The notes under the pieces were generated by a model. The model saw only the letters and a list, made by a program, of their open reading frames with translations. It was not told the DNA's origin and did not search any database. DNA of 16,179 nucleotides from Candidatus Thioglobus sp. GTDB taxonomy: Bacteria; Pseudomonadota; Gammaproteobacteria; PS1; Thioglobaceae. Made by a program: the position numbers and the translations under genes. The DNA is taken from NCBI GenBank assembly GCA_003978285.1, contig QOAB01000102.1, positions 1-16,179 of the forward strand, in the 5' to 3' direction. Of this stretch, positions 6,959 to 13,092 are shown piece by piece (position 1 is the stretch's first letter; the number at the start of each line of letters is the position of its first letter).

Positions 6959-6971
6959 TAATAACTATAAT
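6943..6971 (+). promoter_or_regulatory. Sigma70 promoter of nadE
   Basis: The -35 box is TTGCAC (6943-6948), followed by a 17-bp spacer and a consensus -10 box TATAAT (6966-6971). Transcription would begin near 6978, leaving a leader of about 25 nt with AAGGGG (6994-6999) before the start codon. The CACTAGTG palindrome overlaps the -35 box, so a bound protein would block RNA polymerase. Confidence 0.75.
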
Positions 6972-7002
6972 AGGTAAAAAATACATAGAATTTAAGGGGT
7001 AA

Positions 7003-8880
7003 ATGATGGTGTTAAAAACCAAGGATTATTTGGCTAAAGTGCGCAAAAAGACTGGGCTTTCAGACTATAAGATTGCCCAGAAATATGACATTAATCAGTC
7101 TAATTTAAGTAAATATAAATCAGGAAGATCGGCCCTATCTGAAACCCATGCTTGGCAATTTGCCAGTATTTTGGGTGTTAATCCTGCCGAAGTGGTGGCC
7201 AACACCAAACTTGAGCACGCAAAACTCACGGGCAATAAATTGAAGGCCATATTTTGGCAGGAACAGCTAGAAAACCTTTCAAACGGCTCAGAGCCTATCA
7301 AAATCAAACTTGCACAAATTAACCCCATTGTTGGTGATTTAAATAATAACGCACAGACGATTATCAATCTAGCACTTGAGGCGGATGAATCTGGCGCCCA
7401 TTTACTGGTTTTTCCAGAATTAGCACTGATTGGCTATCCACCAGAGGACTTATTGTTACGTGAAGGTTTTATTGATCAGATTGAATCCACCATTGAGCAT
7501 ATACGCACCCAACTACCTGAAGATATTAGTATTTTGTTTGGCGCACCTGAACGCGTTAAGGGGCATTTGTACAACAGTGCTTACTTAATACAACAAGGTC
7601 GTGTACGCACTTATCACAAACAATGCTTGCCTAATTATGGCGTGTTTGATGAAAAACGTTATTTTGAACCCGGTACTGATTCGTTCGTATTCGAATGCCA
7701 ACAAACCAAAATTGGTGTGGTGATTTGTGAAGACGCATGGGAGGCTGCACCCATTAGTACTGTCGTTGCTCATGGTGCACAAACCATTATCAGCCTTAAC
7801 GCCTCACCCTTTCAGCTAGGCAAGCACCAACAAAGAATTGAAACCATGCGCCAAAGAGTGATGGAAAATAATGTTAGCCTTATTTACATCAATGCTGTTG
7901 GCGGGCAAGACGAGCTGGTATTTGATGGCGGATCTTTTGTTATGGATACTAGCGGCACAATCACGCACCAACTGCCCTTCTTTCAAGTCTTAACTCATTC
8001 CCTAGATCAGCCATTCATGCAAAACATTGATGAACCGATTGAAAAAACCATTTACGACGCTCTGGTGTTATCAACCAAAGATTATATTGAAAAAAATGGG
8101 GTGTTTAATGGTGCATTGATTGGCTTATCCGGCGGTATTGATTCGGCACTAACGCTAGCCATTGCGGTTGATGCCCTGGGTGCTGAGCATGTGCAAGCGA
8201 TTATGATGCCGTACGAATACACTTCTAGCATGAGCCTTGAGGATGCTAAAGCCCAGGCTAGTAGTATGAAAGTTGATTATCATGAAATTAACATTCACTC
8301 GATGGTCGATAGCTTTAACACGCAACTCTCGCCTTTATTTGCAGGTGTTGATGCTGACACCACTGAAGAAAACTTACAAGCCCGTATCCGTGGTACCCTA
8401 CTCATGGCAGTTTCAAATAAATCAGGCAAGATTGTACTCACAACAGGCAATAAATCTGAAATGGCAGTGGGCTATGCCACTCTATATGGCGATATGTCAG
8501 GTGGCTTCGCCCCACTTAAAGACATTGCAAAAACTATGGTTTACCGTCTAGCCAATTATCGCAATTCTATTGATTATGTTATCCCTGGGCGTGTGATTGA
8601 TCGCGAGCCTTCAGCAGAGCTAGCACCTAACCAAATAGATCGAGATTCATTGCCGCCTTATGAAGAGCTAGATGCGATTTTAGAATTGTTCGTTGAACAC
8701 AAGCAATCGATTCAACATATTATTCAACAAGGCTTTAATCAAGACACCGTTAAGCGTATTAGCAATATGGTGTTAAACAATGAATACAAGCGCCGACAAT
8801 CTGCCCCAGGGCCTAAAGTTAGTCAGAATGCTTTTGGTAAAGAGCGTCGCTACCCAATGACGTCTAAGTTTCAACCTTAG
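7003..8880 (+). CDS. nadE: HTH-domain / glutamine-dependent NAD+ synthetase fusion
   Basis: This 625-residue protein makes NAD+ from deamido-NAD, ATP and glutamine. Residues 5-90 form an extra Cro/CI-like HTH module: helix-turn-helix in GLSDYKIAQKYDINQSNLSK and a helical tail to about 90. The nitrilase-type glutaminase domain starts at about 99 (IKIKLAQINPIVGDL), where ordinary NadE begins. Its triad is Glu139 (FPELALIGY), Lys206 (YHKQCLP) and Cys242 (VICEDAW). The synthetase domain (about 345-620) has the P-loop SGGIDS at 376-381, then TTGNKSEMAVGYATLYGD and DREPSAELAPNQ. No ATG, GTG or TTG lies near residue 99, so the fusion is obligatory. ATG 7006 (6 nt from AAGGGG) is an alternative start to 7003. 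The 3' end overlaps pabB by 17 nt, tail to tail. Confidence 0.95.
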   Translation: MMVLKTKDYLAKVRKKTGLSDYKIAQKYDINQSNLSKYKSGRSALSETHAWQFASILGVNPAEVVANTKLEHAKLTGNKLKAIFWQEQLENLSNGSEPIKIKLAQINPIVGDLNNNAQTIINLALEADESGAHLLVFPELALIGYPPEDLLLREGFIDQIESTIEHIRTQLPEDISILFGAPERVKGHLYNSAYLIQQGRVRTYHKQCLPNYGVFDEKRYFEPGTDSFVFECQQTKIGVVICEDAWEAAPISTVVAHGAQTIISLNASPFQLGKHQQRIETMRQRVMENNVSLIYINAVGGQDELVFDGGSFVMDTSGTITHQLPFFQVLTHSLDQPFMQNIDEPIEKTIYDALVLSTKDYIEKNGVFNGALIGLSGGIDSALTLAIAVDALGAEHVQAIMMPYEYTSSMSLEDAKAQASSMKVDYHEINIHSMVDSFNTQLSPLFAGVDADTTEENLQARIRGTLLMAVSNKSGKIVLTTGNKSEMAVGYATLYGDMSGGFAPLKDIAKTMVYRLANYRNSIDYVIPGRVIDREPSAELAPNQIDRDSLPPYEELDAILELFVEHKQSIQHIIQQGFNQDTVKRISNMVLNNEYKRRQSAPGPKVSQNAFGKERRYPMTSKFQP

Positions 8881-10174
8881 TCGAATGATCAAAGATTTTT
8901 AGCATGCCCTCGGCTTTGTGTTTGGTTTCTTCAAGCTCACGCTCAGCCACTGAATCAAACACAATGCCAGCACCGGCACGTAGTGTTAGTGTGCTGTCTT
9001 GCTGAGTGATGGTACGAATCAGAATATTAAAATCCATCTTACCATTACTACTAATATACCCCAATGAACCCGTATAAGCCTGACGTGGCATCTGCTCTAG
9101 TTCAGCAATAATCTGCATACAGCGAATCTTAGGACAACCAGTAATCGTACCACCTGGAAACAAAGCTTGTACTAATGCTTTAATGCCAACATCCGCTCTT
9201 AACTTGCCTTTAATATTAGAAACAATGTGATGCACATAAGGGTAGCTTTCTAAAGTCATAATCTCATTTACATGCACTGAACCGTACTCACACACCCTAC
9301 CCAAGTCATTACGCTCTAAATCTAGTAGCATAATGTGTTCGGCTTGCTCCTTAGGGTGGTTAATTAGCTGCGCCTTTAAGCGCTCGTCTTCTTCGCCACT
9401 GCCGCGCGGATGCGTACCTGCAATCGGACGAGTTTCTATTTGATCACCATCTACGCTAAACAAACGCTCAGGCGAGGAAGAGATAATGCTAAAGTCCTTG
9501 AATCGTGCCAAAGCAGAAAACGGTGCCGGATTAGAGCGCTTTAAAGCTTGGTAGATTTGCACTGGTGCAATTTCCGAATCGAGCTGATATTGCCATTGTC
9601 GTGATAGATTGACCTGAAACACATCGCCAGCTACAATATAGTCACGACTGCGCTGCACACCTGAGAGAAACTTACTTTCCTCTTCCCAAGACAAAGCACC
9701 ATTAATAGCAACAGCTTCAATTTCATTTAAATACTCAATGTCTGCCAACACTTGGTCGATGCGTGCTTGATCATCAAACTGATCTAACAAATAAGTTTGA
9801 TCATCGGTATGATCAATAATAATCGCTGTTGGAATTTTGACGGCAATCGCCACCGCTTGATCACCTGAATGCAAATCATCCTTTAAAACAGGCTCAATCT
9901 GCCCAATCAACTCGTACGACAAATACACAAACCAACCGCCAGTAAAAGGCAAGTCACTCTGAACAACAGGCATGTCAATGCTAGATTCTAGTGTTGATAA
10001 AAAATCAAATTCATCCAAATTATTTAGAACGATCTGCTCAGTTGGATGTGCAAACAAAATAGAATAACGATTCGCCTGATTGTGATTAACACTTTCTAAC
10101 AAAAACGGATAACGCTTAGCATTAAGTTGGCACAACGCATCTAGTGCGACGCTAGGAATAGATAAAACTTTCAC
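8864..10174 (-). CDS. pabB: Aminodeoxychorismate synthase component I-like (PabB) enzyme
   Basis: A 436-residue chorismate-binding enzyme, probably making 4-amino-4-deoxychorismate for folate together with a PabA amidotransferase. The N-terminal domain shows FLLES (24-28) and GGWFVYLSYEL. The catalytic domain shows GDVFQVNLSRQW, ISSSPERLF, HIMLLDLERNDLGRVC, PYVHHIVSN, FPGGTITGCPKIRCM and AYTGSLGYIS. Length and the ERNDLGRVC signature favour PabB over TrpE (about 500 residues). However, the position of the catalytic Lys of E. coli PabB (PIKGT) is Ala252 here (RPIAGT), as in anthranilate synthase, so a TrpE-like activity is possible. It starts with GTG, with only a weak AAG-type ribosome binding site, 13 nt after cpoB. 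It shares the last 17 nt with convergent nadE. Confidence 0.82.
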   Translation of the reverse strand: MKVLSIPSVALDALCQLNAKRYPFLLESVNHNQANRYSILFAHPTEQIVLNNLDEFDFLSTLESSIDMPVVQSDLPFTGGWFVYLSYELIGQIEPVLKDDLHSGDQAVAIAVKIPTAIIIDHTDDQTYLLDQFDDQARIDQVLADIEYLNEIEAVAINGALSWEEESKFLSGVQRSRDYIVAGDVFQVNLSRQWQYQLDSEIAPVQIYQALKRSNPAPFSALARFKDFSIISSSPERLFSVDGDQIETRPIAGTHPRGSGEEDERLKAQLINHPKEQAEHIMLLDLERNDLGRVCEYGSVHVNEIMTLESYPYVHHIVSNIKGKLRADVGIKALVQALFPGGTITGCPKIRCMQIIAELEQMPRQAYTGSLGYISSNGKMDFNILIRTITQQDSTLTLRAGAGIVFDSVAERELEETKHKAEGMLKIFDHSTKVET

Positions 10175-10187
10175 TTTGTTTACTTGG

Positions 10188-10916
10188 TTACGGTTGTTTC
10201 AAGCTTGGTTTAGACTTGACCTCAGGCTCAGGCTTGGTGACATCTGTTGTTACTTGATCCGCTTGAATCGTTTTAAGTAGCGCTTTCGCTTGAATAATAG
10301 AATTATGATTTGGGAATTTCTTAATCATAGATTTAAGTAATTGAATCGCTCGCTTATCTTCTTTGAGCTCGTGCTCGATGATGGCAAGTTCGTAGAGTGA
10401 GTTAGAAAACTTATGATGTAAAACATAATCATGCTGAAAACCAACAAAAACTTTTTTTGCATTGTGGCGATCACCTTTAGCAGTATAAGCCCTGCCTAGC
10501 CAGTAAGTCGCATCAGGCACGTAGTTATTCTCAGGGTAGGCATCCAAATAATTCAAAAATAAATTAATGGCCTGATTGTATTGATCAGTCACTAATAAGC
10601 TTCTAGCGCTGGTGTAGAGTTTTTTGGCTTTTCTGTCATGCTCTCTAACACGCAATAAGGTTTCTCTAACCACATTAGAGGATTTCTTGTACCTCATCAA
10701 ATGAAATAATTCGGTAATTTTTTGATCAGAAATTTTTTGCTGTTCTTGTAGTTGTTCAATATGACCAACTAACTTTCGATTGTCTCGTTTTATCTTTTTA
10801 AGGTTTTTAGAATTATGCTTTATAACCTTTTCTACATTTAAGGCAAGCGTATTAAAAGGTGCTTGCATAGCAAACAACCCAATTAACACCGCCCAACCTA
10901 AACGCTTCATTTGCAT
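10188..10916 (-). CDS. cpoB: Cell division coordinator CpoB / YbgF
   Basis: This 242-residue periplasmic protein belongs to the Tol-Pal system. In model bacteria it coordinates peptidoglycan synthesis with outer-membrane constriction through TolA and PBP1b. A signal peptide covers about 1-26 (ends NTLA/LNV). A coiled-coil trimerisation segment runs from about 27 to 78 (NLKKIKRDNRKLVGHIEQLQ). TPR repeats run from about 98 to 215, including YNQAINLFLNYLDAYPENN, ATYWLGRAYTAKGDRHNAKK and the third unit from LYELAIIEHEL. A Lys/Pro/Glu-rich tail ends the protein. There are two possible starts, Met1 and Met3. The ribosome binding site AGAGG spans the pal stop codon, 4 nt from the first ATG, implying translational coupling to pal. 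pabB, not queC/queE or tRNAs, follows. Confidence 0.92.
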   Translation of the reverse strand: MQMKRLGWAVLIGLFAMQAPFNTLALNVEKVIKHNSKNLKKIKRDNRKLVGHIEQLQEQQKISDQKITELFHLMRYKKSSNVVRETLLRVREHDRKAKKLYTSARSLLVTDQYNQAINLFLNYLDAYPENNYVPDATYWLGRAYTAKGDRHNAKKVFVGFQHDYVLHHKFSNSLYELAIIEHELKEDKRAIQLLKSMIKKFPNHNSIIQAKALLKTIQADQVTTDVTKPEPEVKSKPSLKQP

Positions 10917-10923
10917 TTAACCT

Positions 10924-11496
10924 CTACTCATAAATAAATTCAACACGTCGATTCTTTTCCCAACCGCTCTCATTATGCGCTTCAGCAATTGGCTTTTCTT
11001 CACCATAGCTAATAACTTCAATTCTGCCATCTAAACCTTCGTACAAGCCCAACACTTCTTTTACACTTAAAGCTCGGTTTTCACCCAAAGCTAAGTTGTA
11101 TTCACGTGTTCCGCGCTCATCTGCATGCCCTTCTAAGCGTAATTTAACGCTTGAGTTGTCCCTCATAAAGTTTGCATGCTTAATAATTTCTTGTGTGGCT
11201 TCATCGCTAATATCAGCACCATCGTAAGAAAAATACAAAACAAAATTAGTATCGCTGGCCTTTAACTTAGCCACCGCCTGTTCCTTAGCATTTGCTTGGG
11301 TTGTGTTGGTGGCTTTGTTGAATGGCTTAGTTAAATCACTCCAGTTAAAGCTAGACTCATCGCGCACAATCGCATCAACTGTTTTGCCTTCAGCGCCTCT
11401 TTCTTCAATCACCACGGTATTAGACTCTAAAAAACCGCCCGTACCTGTACAAGCACTGAGTATGGCGACAAAGGGTAATAGTATAATATTTTTCAT
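10924..11496 (-). CDS. pal: Peptidoglycan-associated lipoprotein Pal
   Basis: This 190-residue outer-membrane lipoprotein binds peptidoglycan and TolB and stabilises the envelope during division. The lipoprotein signal MKNIILLPFVAILSAC gives lipidated Cys16 in the lipobox LSAC. A flexible linker (about 20-80) is followed by an OmpA-like domain (about 85-190). The domain contains LYFSYDGADI, LRLEGHADERGTREYNLALG with the diaminopimelate-binding region, NRALSVKEVL and the closing GWEKNRRVEFIY. An AGGAG ribosome binding site lies 6 nt before the ATG, 15 nt after tolB. The linker is somewhat longer than in E. coli Pal (173 residues in total). Confidence 0.96.
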   Translation of the reverse strand: MKNIILLPFVAILSACTGTGGFLESNTVVIEERGAEGKTVDAIVRDESSFNWSDLTKPFNKATNTTQANAKEQAVAKLKASDTNFVLYFSYDGADISDEATQEIIKHANFMRDNSSVKLRLEGHADERGTREYNLALGENRALSVKEVLGLYEGLDGRIEVISYGEEKPIAEAHNESGWEKNRRVEFIYE

Positions 11497-11511
11497 TTTA
11501 TTCTCCTGTTG

Positions 11512-12807
11512 TTATTTTTCTAAATAAGTTGACCAATTTGGTTCTCTCACTTCGCCTGTTTGCGAAGAAAGCTCGTAAGATCGGTTGCCTTCTACCGACA
11601 CCACTGACAACAAGCCTTTATTATTGCGATTGGTAGCAAAAATAATCATGTCACCATTCGGGGAAAAATAAGGCGACTCATCTAACTCGTTGTTAGTCAT
11701 CATACTTAAATCTTTGGTTTTGATATCTAGCATAGCAATACGGTAATCGTTGTCAATTCGGTGCACCATCGCCAAGCTTTTTCCGTCAGGTGAAAATACC
11801 GCTTTGGCATTGTATCGACCTTCAAAGGTGGCTCGGTTGATCTTACCAGTGGTCAGATTTTTAATATAAATTTGCACTTGTCCTGATCGATTAGAGGTAA
11901 AGGCAAGTTGTGTGCCATCTGGCGAATAACTGGCTTCGGTGTCAATGCTAGGGTTATGTGTTAATCGGGTTAGTTTTTTATCAGCCAGATTGTAAGAATA
12001 GATATCTTTATTGCCTTTTTTAGACAAAGTTAATACCAAACTTTTGCCACTCGGATGCCAGCTTGGTGCTGAGGCAATACCATCAAAGCGCGGTAATTTT
12101 ACAATTTTACGACGAGTATACGGATACCAAACAAATACTTCAGATCGGTCATTTTCAAAAGAAACGTAGGCAATTTTCTTATGCTCGTATGAACGATCAG
12201 GCGACCAAACCGGGGAAAGAATAGGTGTTTTTAGTTTGATACGGCTCTTAACATTCATCGCATCAGAATCAGAAATATTCAGTCGGTACTCTTTATTACC
12301 TCTGGCGTTAGTAGTAACGGTGACATAAGTTAACAGCGTATTAAACGAGCCACTTTCACCTAATAAGGCTTCATAAATATGGTCACTAAGTTGGTGTGCT
12401 ACTTTTCTAAAACCGCTTACATGCACTCGTGTGGTTTTGGTGAATAATTGTTTGTTGCTATAAACATCAAACAAACTCACAGAGAGCTTGTAAATCTTAT
12501 CACTTTGCTGCTTAATATTGCCAGTTACTACCGCTTCAATGTTTTGACGTTTCCAATGCTGTGCATCGACATCTTGAGTGATGATAGCCTCTGGAATCAC
12601 CACGTTAAAACGCCCTGAGCGCTCTAAATTGGCCTGAATAATTTTAGAAATATCTTTGTCTTGCGCACCCTTTCCGACTAATTCAAAATGGCTAACAATA
12701 ATGGGAAAGGCATTTTCATCCTTTTTTACCACAGTAACTTCTAATACCGCTTGGGCGGCGCCTAAATTCAATACAACGAATGCAATAAATAACTTGATTA
12801 ATTTCAT
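11512..12807 (-). CDS. tolB: Tol-Pal system beta-propeller protein TolB
   Basis: The 431-residue periplasmic partner of Pal and TolA. A signal peptide ends at LGAAQA/VLEV (about residue 20). An N-terminal alpha/beta domain runs from about 21 to 150 (IIVSHFELVGKG, NLERSGRFNVV). A six-bladed propeller follows, with repeated SPDG...AF/YTSNRSG units, such as YSPDGTQLAFTSNRSGQVQI, FSPDGKSLAMVHRI and FSPNGDMIIFATNR. The length matches E. coli TolB (430). The start overlaps the iscX stop as ATGA, with GAAGAAAAAG as a weak ribosome binding site inside iscX. tolB is therefore probably translated by coupling. tolQ, tolR and tolA are not directly upstream and are not in this window. Confidence 0.96.
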   Translation of the reverse strand: MKLIKLFIAFVVLNLGAAQAVLEVTVVKKDENAFPIIVSHFELVGKGAQDKDISKIIQANLERSGRFNVVIPEAIITQDVDAQHWKRQNIEAVVTGNIKQQSDKIYKLSVSLFDVYSNKQLFTKTTRVHVSGFRKVAHQLSDHIYEALLGESGSFNTLLTYVTVTTNARGNKEYRLNISDSDAMNVKSRIKLKTPILSPVWSPDRSYEHKKIAYVSFENDRSEVFVWYPYTRRKIVKLPRFDGIASAPSWHPSGKSLVLTLSKKGNKDIYSYNLADKKLTRLTHNPSIDTEASYSPDGTQLAFTSNRSGQVQIYIKNLTTGKINRATFEGRYNAKAVFSPDGKSLAMVHRIDNDYRIAMLDIKTKDLSMMTNNELDESPYFSPNGDMIIFATNRNNKGLLSVVSVEGNRSYELSSQTGEVREPNWSTYLEK

Positions 12808-12998
12808 TCTTTTTCTTCGAGCCAGTTCATTTGAATCGCCTCAAGAATTTTTTCGCCTGATTTATCCTCTTCATCATCAAACTCTTCTAATGCGATGACC
12901 ATTTGTCTTAAATCAACAAAATTAATAAAAGTTGGGTCAAAGTCAGGGTGTGCCTCGTCTAGCGCAATTGCAATATCAAGGGAGTCGGTCCATTTCAT
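12804..12998 (-). CDS. iscX: Fe-S assembly regulator IscX (YfhJ)
   Basis: The 64-residue acidic protein begins MKWTDSLDIAIALDEAHPDF and ends with GEKILEAIQMNWLEEKE. It matches IscX in length and pattern (KWTDS, DEA.PD.DP, FDD, EKILEAI..WL.E). IscX binds iron and the cysteine desulfurase IscS and modulates Fe-S cluster assembly on IscU. The ATG at 12998 is preferred over one 24 nt upstream because AAGG lies 7 nt before it and the homology starts there. The gene is normally the last member of the isc operon. Here it stands alone, with spoT upstream and a 4-nt overlap into tolB. Confidence 0.93.
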   Translation of the reverse strand: MKWTDSLDIAIALDEAHPDFDPTFINFVDLRQMVIALEEFDDEEDKSGEKILEAIQMNWLEEKE

Positions 12999-13064
12999 AT
13001 TAATACCTTGGAAAATATACATAAAAGATAAGCTTAATTTTAATCAAAAATTGGGCTTACTAAG

Positions 13065-13078
13065 GGTGAAAATTCACC
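13065..13078. promoter_or_regulatory. Palindrome GGTGAA-AA-TTCACC upstream of iscX
   Basis: A perfect 6-bp inverted repeat with a 2-nt centre lies in the 70-bp gap between spoT and iscX. As RNA it could form a hairpin after the spoT stop (15 nt away), but on the minus strand it is followed by CTTAGTAAG rather than a T-run, so it is a poor terminator. Read on the plus strand it is followed by TGTTTTTG, but no rightward gene precedes it. It may instead be an operator for iscX-tolB. Confidence 0.4.
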
Positions 13079-13092
13079 TGTTTTTGTAAATA

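Noticed and set aside
12999..13022. A longer iscX starting at ATG 13022, adding eight residues
   Set aside because: IscX homology begins at MKWTDS, and an AAGG ribosome binding site is correctly placed for ATG 12998.
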